Positions 8,742 to 16,520 of a stretch of DNA of 64,000 bases are shown here, piece by piece. The notes beneath the pieces were generated by a model. That model saw only the letters and a list, made by a program, of their open reading frames with translations, ran no database searches and was not told where the DNA came from. Both the position numbers and the translations under genes were made by a program. Each line of letters starts with the position of its first letter. Positions within the stretch are counted from its first letter, which is position 1. Source of the stretch: Bacillota bacterium (GTDB taxonomy: Bacteria; Bacillota; Clostridia; Tissierellales; Sedimentibacteraceae); the NCBI GenBank assembly GCA_023453025.1, contig JAEXUD010000021.1:17339-81338 (forward strand), in the 5' to 3' direction.

Positions 8742-9299
8742 TTAAAAATTTTTTAAATCATTCAAAAGGTCTTTTGCAATCATCCTGATTTTCTTTTTAA
8801 GCCTATATACTCTTGTAGTCAGTGCTGTATTTGAAATATTATATTCTTCAGACAACCTTGCTACAGTTATTTTGTTTTTGTAATAATTAATGTACAGTTC
8901 ATATTCATCTGCATCAAGTTTCTCCAGCACATTTGAACACAGCTTTTCTATATCACCGTGATAATCAAATAATTCCTCAAGACTATGCTCTGACTCATCC
9001 TCAACATCAAACACTCTATAATCCACATTCATTTCATTCTTTTTCTTTTTGTAAACATTCCTAAAATATCCATTAACGAGATTTCTGGCAACCTTATACA
9101 GCCATCCCTGAACGTTTGGATGCACCTTCAAGTTATCAATATTTTTCCCCGCCTCCAAAAAGGTTTGCTGGGTGCATTCCTCGGCAATATCCACGGACTG
9201 CTGATTATACCCCAAAAAGCTGCGACAAAACGAAAAAACCTTTTCATAGTATTTATCGCAAAGTTCTTCAAAAAATTGTTCATTGCTTTTATCATCCAT
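8742..9299 (-). CDS. ECF-type RNA polymerase sigma factor (ECF-1)
   Basis: The start at 9299 follows a run of seven G; an in-frame ATG at 9368 has no ribosome binding site. The 185-residue protein has sigma region 2 (residues about 12-80: YYEKVFSFCRSFLG, DIAEECTQQTFLEA, VQGWLYKVARNLVNGYFR) and region 4 (about 130-178: DEYELYINYYKN, VARLSEEYNISNTALTTRVYRLKKKIR). No region 1 or 3 is present, as expected for ECF sigma factors. It redirects RNA polymerase to a small regulon, probably including its own operon. The membrane anti-sigma factor and a secreted protein follow it. Confidence 0.92.
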   Translation of the reverse strand: MDDKSNEQFFEELCDKYYEKVFSFCRSFLGYNQQSVDIAEECTQQTFLEAGKNIDNLKVHPNVQGWLYKVARNLVNGYFRNVYKKKKNEMNVDYRVFDVEDESEHSLEELFDYHGDIEKLCSNVLEKLDADEYELYINYYKNKITVARLSEEYNISNTALTTRVYRLKKKIRMIAKDLLNDLKNF

Positions 9300-9316
9300 A
9301 ACCAATCCCCCCCTGT

Positions 9317-9343
9317 ATAACGATAAAATCTTATATTGTTTAA
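9317..9343 (-). promoter_or_regulatory. Candidate autoregulated ECF promoter of the ECF-1 operon
   Basis: Upstream of the sigma gene the minus strand carries AAAC, 15 bases, then CGTTAT, a spacing and sequence like the AAC...CGTC promoters used by ECF sigma factors. It ends shortly before the G-rich ribosome binding site. A better example with AACC and CGTCTA lies before the second ECF operon. The assignment here is tentative. Confidence 0.4.
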
Positions 9344-9711
9344 AACTGTTATAATAATATTTCGGCAAAAGCCGTCAAAAAATTATCTATCTTCTGATTT
9401 ACCAAAAAATATATAAATACAACACTAAAATCTTCAATCACTATTTAGGTCATAGGTCAATCTTAACTAAATATAATTTGGTTATATTAAATATTGTCCT
9501 TATTAAAAAAGTTTTTAGAAATATTTGTGTGATTATTACGGACTTTTGCAATGTAGTATATGAAAGGAAATTTATTACTGACGGCAATCAAAAAAAAATA
9601 TTACAGTTTACTATAAATTTCCTGTTACATTTTAAAATATAAAATCGTCTATATACAGAGAAAATACTTTTTCCTCTGTACTATAAAATTAGGGAAAGGA
9701 GAGGTTTTATT
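9344..9711. other. AT-rich intergenic region
   Basis: This 368-base stretch is very AT-rich. The only structure I can point to is the ACTTTTGCAATGTA motif on the plus strand at about 9542-9555, shared with the ECF-1 operon, and a TTGACG-to-TATTAT type promoter pattern on the minus strand near 9355-9380 that could serve the sigma gene. I see no coding sequence in it. Confidence 0.5.
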
Positions 9712-9845
9712 ATGGTTCGCATAAGAGCGCCCAACATTGAAAAGCTCTTTCATATCCGGACACCTTGAGTTTTGACGAACAAAAGTCCTTTAGGATATTC
9801 AGAGCCTTTCAACAGATAGTTTACAGCAGAAAAAGAAAAAATACA
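9712..9845 (+). pseudogene. Short decayed reading frame with a good ribosome binding site
   Basis: An ATG at 9712 follows AAAGGAGAGG by a normal spacing but encodes only 18 residues (MVRIRAPNIEKLFHIRTP) before a TGA. In the -1 frame the sequence continues as SFDEQKSFRIFRAFQQIVYSRKRK, which has normal coding character. This looks like a small gene broken by a frameshift, or two fragments joined. I do not recognise the protein. Confidence 0.35.
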
Positions 9846-9891
9846 ATTGTTTTTTTACTTAAAAAGAATAAAAAATACGAGGAGATTAGTT

Positions 9892-10491
9892 ATGAAAAAG
9901 ATAATTTGCTTTTTACTTATACTAACAATATTTACTGCTAATTTTAATTTGATATTTGCTGATGAAATAGATACAAAAAGAGTTTTTATTGCAAATGAAG
10001 AGCAACTTGCTATCATGAACAGCCTTGTTAATCAGAATTTAACAACTGGTGAAGTTTTTAGTATAGTTTGTCCAGAATTTTTAGAAAATGTTAAATATAA
10101 AGATATTTTATTTAATGATCCATTTGATAAAAATATTAATTTAGATGTAAATTATAATGTTATAAAACCACTTTCGGAAACACCACATGGATGTAAAATA
10201 ACTAATTATGGTAATTCAATCAAATTTTGGTCCTATATTGGCACGCACTTTATTAGACCATATATGAATATGGAAGTGCATTTGTACAGCAGAGATACAG
10301 GCGATTTGGCATCTTATACTTGGGCAGAAGATGTAAATGTGTCATACATAGAAGCTATCGGTTATGCAGACCCTCCTACAGGCACATATTATTCTTGGGC
10401 GCAGGCAAAATGGATAGTAGATGAAGGGGGGCATTGGGCTGTAAGTAATGCAATGAGTTCTGATATGTATTATCATAATCCATATCAGTAA
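9892..10491 (+). CDS. Exported protein of unknown function
   Basis: The start at 9892 follows GAGGAG; an earlier in-frame ATG at 9847 has no ribosome binding site. The 199-residue product has a signal peptide (about residues 1-23, KKIICFLLILTIFTANFNLIFA-DE). The mature part ends in a Trp/Tyr-rich segment (YTWAEDVNVSYIEAIGYADPPTGTYYSWAQAKW and WAVSNAMSSDMYYHN, quoted in parts). I do not recognise a family. It is followed by a strong hairpin and lies inside the accessory block bounded by msrB and its decayed copy. Confidence 0.7.
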   Translation: MKKIICFLLILTIFTANFNLIFADEIDTKRVFIANEEQLAIMNSLVNQNLTTGEVFSIVCPEFLENVKYKDILFNDPFDKNINLDVNYNVIKPLSETPHGCKITNYGNSIKFWSYIGTHFIRPYMNMEVHLYSRDTGDLASYTWAEDVNVSYIEAIGYADPPTGTYYSWAQAKWIVDEGGHWAVSNAMSSDMYYHNPYQ

Positions 10492-10505
10492 TAAAACAAG
10501 TCATG

Positions 10506-10532
10506 ACCACCGGTTTAGCCGGTGGTTTGTTC
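10506..10532. terminator. Hairpin (terminator or IS200/IS605-type end)
   Basis: ACCACCGG and CCGGTGGT form a perfect 8-bp stem with a 5-base loop, followed by TTGTT. It lies 14 bases after the stop of the exported protein and can terminate it. The sequence context (TCATGACCACCGG) is like the hairpins found at ends of IS200/IS605-type elements and scattered in Clostridia genomes, so a transposon remnant is possible. Confidence 0.6.
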
Positions 10533-10660
10533 CAATTTTATAAGAACATGGCACTAGCTATGCCTCATAACACATTCGTAATATACAGCCACATCCAACT
10601 GAGAAGAAAACAAAAATGTTGCCACATCCATAAATGAACAAAAATTATAAGTGCACAAAA

Positions 10661-10689
10661 TTGACACAAGCTAATATATATGATAAAAG
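10661..10689 (+). promoter_or_regulatory. Candidate promoter of the lipoprotein gene
   Basis: TTGACA at 10661-10666, 17 bases, then TAAAAG at 10684-10689. It lies about 110 bases before the lipoprotein start. Apart from this, the 10533-10800 gap is AT-rich and featureless to my reading. Confidence 0.45.
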
Positions 10690-10800
10690 TTAACAAAGGG
10701 TTCAGATCAATAACGCATAACACAATATATAATATCATTACGAAAAGAAAAATATAATCTATTAATTAGACAAAACTAGACATTGATACAGGGAGGTATT

Positions 10801-11655
10801 ATGAATAAAAAATATATAAAATTATATTGTTGCTTAATTTTTATTTTAATTTTTACTTCGTGTAATAATTCCGTGGAACCTTTAACTTTTAATGAAGTTC
10901 AAGCGCCAGATATCTACTTAGACTTTACAAAAGAAAATGATAAGGTTTATATTGAAGATAACAATGCAAAAAATATTTTTATTGACACTTTTCAAGTGAA
11001 AAATATTAATGATAGTCTTTGTTACCTTGTTGATAATAAATTAAACGTTAATGCTTATTGTAGCGATGATATAAATTATAATGATGTAAAAAACTTCGAG
11101 CTTTACTTTACAAAAGTTTTAGTATTAAAGCAATATGGTTCCTATCCAATTCCATATGGAGAATTATACAACAAAAGAATAAAATATGATTCGTGTATTC
11201 TGAGAATCTTTGCAAATGATAAACTTTTAGTCTATGATAAATATGATTTTAATACAAATGTGTTTGAATATTATGAAAACATGTCAATTAATATCAATTC
11301 TAGAAACTATAATGATAACTATTCTTTAAATGTCATGAAAAAAATTAATAAGGAAGTTAGTAAAAACATCAACATAATTACATTGAAACCTTTCAAAGGA
11401 TATGTCATTATGTTTAAAATTATAACAAATGAAAAATTAGATAACGATGCTATTGAACTAATAAAAGAAATTATTGAAACAAATTTGGCAAATCGAAATG
11501 ACATAAATTCTTATGTAGGTATTGTAGTTGAAATATCAACAAATACTGAGAAATATGCTGAATTTACTTATATAAATGGGACTAATAAAAGATGGTCTAA
11601 TGAAAAATGGGAAAATATTGATTTTGTGCAAGAAGCAATGAGTCTGCAACCATAA
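10801..11655 (+). CDS. Lipoprotein of unknown function
   Basis: The start at 10801 follows GGGAGG. The 284-residue protein has a type II signal peptide with lipobox FTSC (Cys about residue 20), then NNSVEP. The body is Asn- and Asp-rich and lower in GC than its neighbours, with no motif I recognise. At 11149-11197 the coding sequence for IPYGELYNKRIKYDSCI matches 13711-13758, at the end of a methyltransferase gene, with two substitutions and one deletion. The gene or a relative has therefore been a source of recombined fragments. Confidence 0.7.
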   Translation: MNKKYIKLYCCLIFILIFTSCNNSVEPLTFNEVQAPDIYLDFTKENDKVYIEDNNAKNIFIDTFQVKNINDSLCYLVDNKLNVNAYCSDDINYNDVKNFELYFTKVLVLKQYGSYPIPYGELYNKRIKYDSCILRIFANDKLLVYDKYDFNTNVFEYYENMSININSRNYNDNYSLNVMKKINKEVSKNINIITLKPFKGYVIMFKIITNEKLDNDAIELIKEIIETNLANRNDINSYVGIVVEISTNTEKYAEFTYINGTNKRWSNEKWENIDFVQEAMSLQP

Positions 11656-11667
11656 CAAGTCAAGCCA

Positions 11668-11733
11668 TAAAAAAGGAAAGCACCTATTTAAAGGTAATAG
11701 ACTTTGACGGAAACGAATTGGATTGGGATATAT
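11668..11733 (+). pseudogene. Coding-like fragment, origin unknown
   Basis: One frame reads KKESTYLKVIDFDGNELDWDI and then stops (TGA at 11733-11735). It has normal coding character but no start or ribosome binding site. It sits directly between the lipoprotein and the decayed msrB fragment, and looks like the 3' tail of a lost gene. Confidence 0.35.
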
Positions 11734-11874
11734 GAGATTCCCGCTTGGAGTACATATTCAACAACGGTCCAGTTGAAAAAGGAGGCTTAAGATACTGCAT
11801 CAACAGCGCCTCCCTTAAATTTATGCCTCTTTCCGAAATGGATAAGTAAGATACGGTGAACTGAAAGAGCTGTT
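11734..11874 (+). pseudogene. Decayed duplicate of the msrB 3' end
   Basis: This stretch matches msrB 7146-7287 closely over its full length: HVFNNGPVEKGG, LRYCINSASLKF, PLSEMDK are still readable, including the catalytic Cys codon. A substitution and a one-base deletion after MDK create an early stop. There is no start codon or 5' half. Homology ends within a few bases of the msrB stop. It is a truncated duplicate; together with the intact gene it brackets 4.4 kb of accessory sequence. Confidence 0.9.
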
Positions 11875-11884
11875 TTAAAATTCA

Positions 11885-12328
11885 TCATAGTATTTCATCT
11901 AAACTTATACGGTTCATCCCTTTTTCTATGCCAATTTTATACACAGCATCTGTAAAACCATTTTTTGAAAACAAATAGTAATGTAATTTAGACTCCATAT
12001 TAGAAGGCTTGAATTTTGACATGAGAGCATTTAATTCTGCCATATTAAATGCGGAATTTTTATATTTGCATTCACCTATGATGAATTCATCCTTATTTGA
12101 ATTAGTTGCCATAATATCAATCTCATTATTTTTATTCCACCAGCGTCCTATTTTAGTAAAACGGAAGGGGAGCAAGTTTTGTTTGTTTAGTTTTCTTAGA
12201 TATTCACAACATACATCCTCAAAAATTTTAGATGTATATTGATCAAGCATTAGCTTGATAACATATTCGTAGATGCCGTCACCATCCCCTGCTTCTAATT
12301 CAGATATATTAGGAAATACAAACGCATT
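11885..12328 (-). pseudogene. C-terminal remnant of a DUF234-type AAA ATPase
   Basis: The minus strand reads AFVFPNISELEAGDGDG, YVIKLMLDQYTSKIFEDVC, CEYLRKLNKQNLLPFRFTKIGRWW, NEIDIMA, and FIIGECKYKNSAF. This is the DUF234 nuclease-like C-terminal domain (with E, D and ExK residues of a PD-(D/E)xK site) found at the end of archaeal-type AAA ATPases. The entire ATPase domain is missing and an in-frame stop lies just upstream, near 12330. An ATG at 12250 could still make a 121-residue protein, but the architecture says it is a remnant. Confidence 0.75.
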
Positions 12329-12365
12329 TTATATTGATAAAATAGAATAATGGCTTACCCCTATA

Positions 12366-12743
12366 ATGCTTCTACATCACCAGAAATTCTGTCTATGGGG
12401 GACGGTTACCCAATATTCAGATAAGATAATGGGCTTTGGTGGCACAGTAGTAAATAGAACAATATTTCCTGTAAAGGTTGTAAATATAGAGCCGATTGAT
12501 GGTAGGGGCGTAGAGTATGTTACTACTGCAATAACTGAATGGGGATTTTCTGAAATAGAAAAAGAAGAATTGTTTAAGAAAGAGAGTTTAGAGGATAAGC
12601 TATTAAGACCTTTTTCAGAGTATTCGATTGGTTGTTTTTATAAATTTACAGGAGAATATATGGTAAACCCAGACATATATGAAATAACATATTCTATCTT
12701 TGGTCTCAAATTTAAGAAAATAGAAGGAATTAACGACAATTAG
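12366..12743 (+). CDS. Hypothetical protein, probably truncated at the N-terminus
   Basis: The frame encodes up to 125 residues from an ATG at 12366 that has no visible ribosome binding site. The first 15 or so residues come from a stretch containing GGGGGACGGTTACC, a REP-type motif, so the natural start is probably lost. The remainder (KIMGFGGTVVNRTIFPVKVVNIEPI) looks like a beta-rich domain of the kind found after a membrane helix. I do not recognise the family. Treat as a possible fragment. Confidence 0.4.
   Translation: MLLHHQKFCLWGTVTQYSDKIMGFGGTVVNRTIFPVKVVNIEPIDGRGVEYVTTAITEWGFSEIEKEELFKKESLEDKLLRPFSEYSIGCFYKFTGEYMVNPDIYEITYSIFGLKFKKIEGINDN
12392..12406. repeat. REP-like GGGGACGGTTACC end
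   Basis: The string GGGGGACGGTTACCC resembles the conserved ends of REP-type elements linked to IS200-like (Y1) transposases in Clostridia. Its counterpart in opposite orientation lies in the hairpin at 13774-13808, so the pair flanks the methyltransferase region. Confidence 0.45.
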
Positions 12744-12912
12744 ATTGATTTAGATAAGTTAGAATGTCAAGGAGACGGCAGTTTGTGTAAAAACGCAGTC
12801 TTCTCCATCACATAAAATTCAGCTTATGCAAATTTATAAATGGATATTAAATTAATATTGACTATTGAGCTAAATAGCAGTAAAATTGTAAAAATCTTGC
12901 AGGAGGATAAGT

Positions 12913-13743
12913 ATGGAAGACTGCGTACGTATTGTTCAGGAGCATTATGATAGTGATGTGCAGTATGAGTGGGACAGACTCGAAAGACATCCTTTTGAAT
13001 TTGCAATAACTACAAAAATGATGGATAGATATATTAAACCCGGTGACAGAATTCTGGATATAGGCGGAGGTCCGGGGCGATATTCGATTTACTATGCCCA
13101 AAAGGGCTGTGATGTCACTCTTGTTGATTTGTCCGCAGAAAATGTAAGGTTCGCTCTCCAAAAATCTAAAGAACTAGATGTGAGTATTAAAGCTATTTCA
13201 GGAGATGCAAGAGAAGTGAGCGAATTTATAAAGGGAAAATTTGACCATGTATTTGTTATGGGTCCCATGTATCATCTGCTTGAAGAAAAGGATAGAATCA
13301 AAGCTTTAAACGAAGCTATATCTTTACTTAAAGACAGAGGAATGATATACGTTTCCTTTATCCTTATGTTTGCAGGAATGATTTTTGGAATGAAAACTTC
13401 TCCTGAAATGCTGCTTTTAGAAAGTGAACAGATTTTCATTGACGCTGTTATAAACGGAAAATCCTATGCCGGGGATGCATTCACAAAAGCATTTTTTATT
13501 GACCAAAAAAGTATTATTCCATTTATGGATAGGTTCCATCTTGAAAAAAAGCATCTTTTCGGTCAGGAAGGCATTCTTGCTCCATGCGAATTAAATTTTC
13601 TTAGTCAGCCTCAGGAAGTAATAGATAAATGGGTAGCAATCGCAGAGCAATTATGTGAAAGAGAAGAATTATTAAGCTATTCTGAGCACGCTATGTATAT
13701 AGGTCAGAGGATTCCATATGGAGAGTTATACAACAAAGAATAA
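12913..13743 (+). CDS. Class I SAM-dependent methyltransferase with an altered C-terminus
   Basis: The 276-residue protein starts after AGGAGG. Motif I is ILDIGGGPGRYS (about residue 46-57), followed by VTLVDLSAENV (motif II) and DHVFVMGPMYHLLEEKDR, typical of small-molecule methyltransferases of this group. The substrate is unknown. The last residues, IPYGELYNKE, are encoded by DNA (13711-13758) that matches part of the lipoprotein gene at 11149-11197; the match runs past the stop. The natural C-terminus has thus been replaced by a short foreign tail. A REP-like hairpin follows. Confidence 0.85.
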   Translation: MEDCVRIVQEHYDSDVQYEWDRLERHPFEFAITTKMMDRYIKPGDRILDIGGGPGRYSIYYAQKGCDVTLVDLSAENVRFALQKSKELDVSIKAISGDAREVSEFIKGKFDHVFVMGPMYHLLEEKDRIKALNEAISLLKDRGMIYVSFILMFAGMIFGMKTSPEMLLLESEQIFIDAVINGKSYAGDAFTKAFFIDQKSIIPFMDRFHLEKKHLFGQEGILAPCELNFLSQPQEVIDKWVAIAEQLCEREELLSYSEHAMYIGQRIPYGELYNKE

Positions 13744-13773
13744 CATATGATTCGTGTAGGTAAGGATATGCTT

Positions 13774-13808
13774 AATCATAGGGGAGTAACCGTCCGTCCC
13801 CTATGATT
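13774..13808. repeat. REP-like perfect hairpin
   Basis: AATCATAGGGGA and TCCCCTATGATT form a perfect 12-bp stem around an 11-base loop (GTAACCGTCCG). The GGGGAC/CCGTCC composition is that of REP elements associated with Y1 transposases. A short direct repeat of its right end (CCCTATGATTT) follows and supplies the last codons and stop of the HD gene. It may act as a bidirectional terminator. Confidence 0.7.
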
Positions 13809-13815
13809 TACGTCC

Positions 13816-14310
13816 CTATGATTTAATGAAACGATTATAGGCAATCTTCTTTCCTGCAGATGTTTTGAAGTTTTCTTCTATACATTTTTTTATTTTCTGC
13901 TGTTCTTTTTGTTTATCCATAACCGTTAAATTTTCGAGTAAATCTGCTTCCCACTGTATTTGAAAATCTAGGCCGTCAATTTTAGAAGGAGTGTGATGGT
14001 TGCCTATTATAAAGCATATCCGATCAATATTTTTATCATAACCTATTTTTTTCAATATTTCTCGTGCTGCCTCAGGTCCCTCTTGTTCTTGATAAGCACC
14101 ATCAATTGAACCATACTTTTTTTGTGCTTCGACAGCACCAATATCATGCAGTATAGCAACAATACTGATTAATTCTCTTTCTTCTCCCTCTATATGCTCA
14201 TCCTTCATTATGTCTCTTGCATTTTGCAAAACCTTAAGGGTGTGGTCTATCCCAAAGGGAATTTCTTTGAAAACTTCTTTCATCTCTATAATAATTTTTT
14301 CTGTAAACAT
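13816..14310 (-). CDS. HD-domain phosphohydrolase-like protein
   Basis: The 164-residue protein carries a complete HD domain: FGIDHTLKVLQNA (His about residue 23), VAILHDIGA (HD pair about 54-55), GNHHTP (His pair about 104-105) and a closing Asp in WEADLLENL. Metal-dependent hydrolysis of a nucleotide or related phosphoester is the usual activity; the substrate is unknown. It starts 17 bases after the TraB-like lipoprotein gene and is probably co-transcribed. The last codons (KS and stop) lie in the repeat unit next to the REP-like hairpin, so the C-terminus may have been reshaped. Confidence 0.85.
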   Translation of the reverse strand: MFTEKIIIEMKEVFKEIPFGIDHTLKVLQNARDIMKDEHIEGEERELISIVAILHDIGAVEAQKKYGSIDGAYQEQEGPEAAREILKKIGYDKNIDRICFIIGNHHTPSKIDGLDFQIQWEADLLENLTVMDKQKEQQKIKKCIEENFKTSAGKKIAYNRFIKS

Positions 14311-14327
14311 ATATTTCTCCGGTCTTT

Positions 14328-15404
14328 TTAGTTCGCAAACTCTTCTGTTGACGGCGAACCGTTCCAGGTATTCCCGTCAGAACGATAGTATGCTCTCCTT
14401 ACGGAACCGTCTGTCTTTGTATAATCTATAACAAAAACCTGCTCTTCTTCTATCAGCATCGGGTAATTGTCATAAGGCAGCACATCACCTGTTTTCTTAT
14501 TATCCTTAAAATCCTCATAGGCATTTTCCAATCGCCAGAATTCCCTGAATGCGTAATCCTTTAATCCTGTTAAATCTTGTTTTCCAAAATAGGATGCTTC
14601 ATAATTCTTTTGATTGATTGTAATTGTATCTGTCCGTAAAGGTTCAATATCTTTCGCTAACCAGTACAAATTCTCAGTATGTATGTTGTTACCGTAACGT
14701 TGCTTTAACTGGCTTGCCATGTTAGGAACAGACCCGGTCATATAATCTGTAGCATCAAAATCCGTATGAGCCCCACCATAAATACCCATAATGTTTTCAT
14801 CCTTCAGCTTGTCAAATTCACGGATAAAATTCTCTGCCATCTTGTTTTCACGGTACACATCATCAGAATGCACATAATAATATTTGCCCTGCTCAATAGC
14901 CTCTTGTGTCAGTAAATATTGCTCGGTGTTTTCTGAATTATTTTCTTTAAGATACTTCAACGCTTTCTGTCCTGTAGTATTGTACTGGTGACCTACATCT
15001 GTGCCGTGGAAAATCGTTTCAGGATACTGAATTTTTATTTTCTTATAAAATTCCTTAACATACGGGTTATGTGCGGCTGAGCCTTCCCAATCCTTATATA
15101 GCTCCTCAAGTATATCATCATCGTCTGACTGCATCCACAAATTTAAAAGCTCTGCGGTATAATACGGATATTCAATGAATAAATGCCGCATATTCTCCTT
15201 ATTGTAGTACTCACCCCACAACTCTAATTCCTTTTCCAATATTTTTTCAACACCGTGATTCTCTCCATACAGATAAATCTGACCTGATGATTTATCCGAA
15301 GCTGTGACTGTATCAACCGGTGCTTTACTTACCGAACAAGCAGCCAGCAGCAACATCATTATTATTGATACAGCAGAAAGCATGAAAACTTTTATATTTT
15401 TCAT
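14328..15404 (-). CDS. Lipoprotein of the TraB/ChaN/EreA-like superfamily
   Basis: The 358-residue protein starts after AGGGGGAG and has a lipobox LAAC with the acylated Cys at residue 23. The mature part opens with IYLYGENHGVEKILEKE (about residues 43-59) and later has IMGIYGGAHTDF. A GENHG...E motif plus a later GxxH is the signature of the TraB/GumN/Tiki and erythromycin-esterase-like superfamily, whose members bind metal or act as hydrolases. The protein is anchored on the outer face of the membrane. Function is unknown. A promoter-proximal AT-rich gap of about 150 bases separates it from the next gene. Confidence 0.7.
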   Translation of the reverse strand: MKNIKVFMLSAVSIIMMLLLAACSVSKAPVDTVTASDKSSGQIYLYGENHGVEKILEKELELWGEYYNKENMRHLFIEYPYYTAELLNLWMQSDDDDILEELYKDWEGSAAHNPYVKEFYKKIKIQYPETIFHGTDVGHQYNTTGQKALKYLKENNSENTEQYLLTQEAIEQGKYYYVHSDDVYRENKMAENFIREFDKLKDENIMGIYGGAHTDFDATDYMTGSVPNMASQLKQRYGNNIHTENLYWLAKDIEPLRTDTITINQKNYEASYFGKQDLTGLKDYAFREFWRLENAYEDFKDNKKTGDVLPYDNYPMLIEEEQVFVIDYTKTDGSVRRAYYRSDGNTWNGSPSTEEFAN

Positions 15405-15560
15405 AAACTCCCCCTTAAATATTTTATAGACTTAATCTATCTCAAAAGTATTTCAATTAATAATATTATTATATATCAAAGACATTTTAATTTCTACCAT
15501 AATCTGCATCTAATCTTAATAGTAAGTCACAACAAATCAAAATTTAAAAGGTGAGGTGTA

Positions 15561-16217
15561 CTACTTGACACATTTGAACCAAATCATTGCTTTATCACTC
15601 TGAACATCCGTTTGTCGGTAATATCGGCTCAATGTCCGCCGAACCTCATCTTTCGACTGGAAAGGAGGAGTAAACCAACCTTTTTTAGAAAGCAGAACAT
15701 TTACTGCAAAATCACTGGGAGCATATTCGCCGCGAACGTAAAAGCAGCCGCAGAACATACCTCCGGGCTTCAAAACTCTGGCTGTTTCCTGATATGCCTT
15801 CAACTTGTCAGGAAACACATGGAAGCCATTCATGGAGAGAACTATATCAAAGCTATCATCAGGATAGGGCAGGCATCCGACGTCACCTTGCACTGCAAAA
15901 ACAGATTCAAGATTAAACTCTTTAATGCGTTCCCGTGCCTTCTCCAACATATCCTCCGAATAGTCTAAGCAAATGATATCAGCATTTTTCATGTGATTAT
16001 ACTTAACGGCTGTGAGATTCAATGTGCCGCAGGGTACGTCCAACAGCTTCCCATTAAAGCCATCCGGAAACATATTAAGCAAATTACCTGCGATTTTTAT
16101 GTCATCAATTTTCCAAAACAGGCTTATATATAATCTTGACCACCACTTACTTTGTGTCAACACATCATCATAGATAGCTTTTGACCGGCGATATGCGGAC
16201 TTAATCTTACCGCTCAT
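15561..16217 (-). CDS. Class I SAM-dependent methyltransferase
   Basis: The 218-residue form starting at the ATG at 16217 matches the usual start of this group (SGKIKSAYRRSKAIYDDVLTQ). Motif I is KLLDVPCGT (about residue 54-62), then IICLDYSEDMLEKARERI, VQGDVGCLPYPDDSFDIVLSMNGFHVFPD and RVLKPGG, all standard for Methyltransf_11 enzymes. The start codon overlaps the stop of the preceding 60-codon frame as ATGA, so translation is probably coupled; there is no good ribosome binding site of its own. The substrate is unknown. Confidence 0.85.
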   Translation of the reverse strand: MSGKIKSAYRRSKAIYDDVLTQSKWWSRLYISLFWKIDDIKIAGNLLNMFPDGFNGKLLDVPCGTLNLTAVKYNHMKNADIICLDYSEDMLEKARERIKEFNLESVFAVQGDVGCLPYPDDSFDIVLSMNGFHVFPDKLKAYQETARVLKPGGMFCGCFYVRGEYAPSDFAVNVLLSKKGWFTPPFQSKDEVRRTLSRYYRQTDVQSDKAMIWFKCVK

Positions 16218-16396
16218 ATTGTTACACCCGAATTTTGTTCCGGTTTGAGCGCAACCAGGCAAATATCACAAGAAAGTTCCAGATTGGAAAGGCTCCATTT
16301 CCAAAGCGGTGCATGACCGGCGTTCATACCCTTGAGCATCATTCTCCCCTGCAATCCGACAGGTTTTCTCGTGTTTTGTAAAAATTTCTTCAACAT
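16214..16396 (-). CDS. 60-residue N-terminal fragment of another methyltransferase
   Basis: The frame starts after AAGGAG with good spacing and reads LKKFLQNTRKPVGLQGRMML, KGMNAGHAPLWKW, LSNLEL. This is the N-terminus of a different family of methyltransferases (pattern xNTRKPxGxxGxxMxxxMNxGHxxLxxW), cut off where the SAM-binding motif should begin. The last codons and stop run into the start of the following methyltransferase (ATGA overlap). It may survive as a leader that delivers ribosomes to the downstream gene. Confidence 0.6.
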   Translation of the reverse strand: MLKKFLQNTRKPVGLQGRMMLKGMNAGHAPLWKWSLSNLELSCDICLVALKPEQNSGVTI

Positions 16397-16520
16397 AACA
16401 TACTCCTTTTTATTTTATTCTTACGACGAAGAAATAATTCGTCAACATCTATATTAAACATGTTTCCAAACTCGACAGTGTTCATCTATTTTAATCAGAT
16501 ACGTGAATATAATTTACAAT

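Noticed and set aside
12744..12912. Terminator-like inverted sequence near 12770-12812
   Set aside because: GGAGAC and TCTTCTCC pair only imperfectly, and there is no T-run, so I do not call it.
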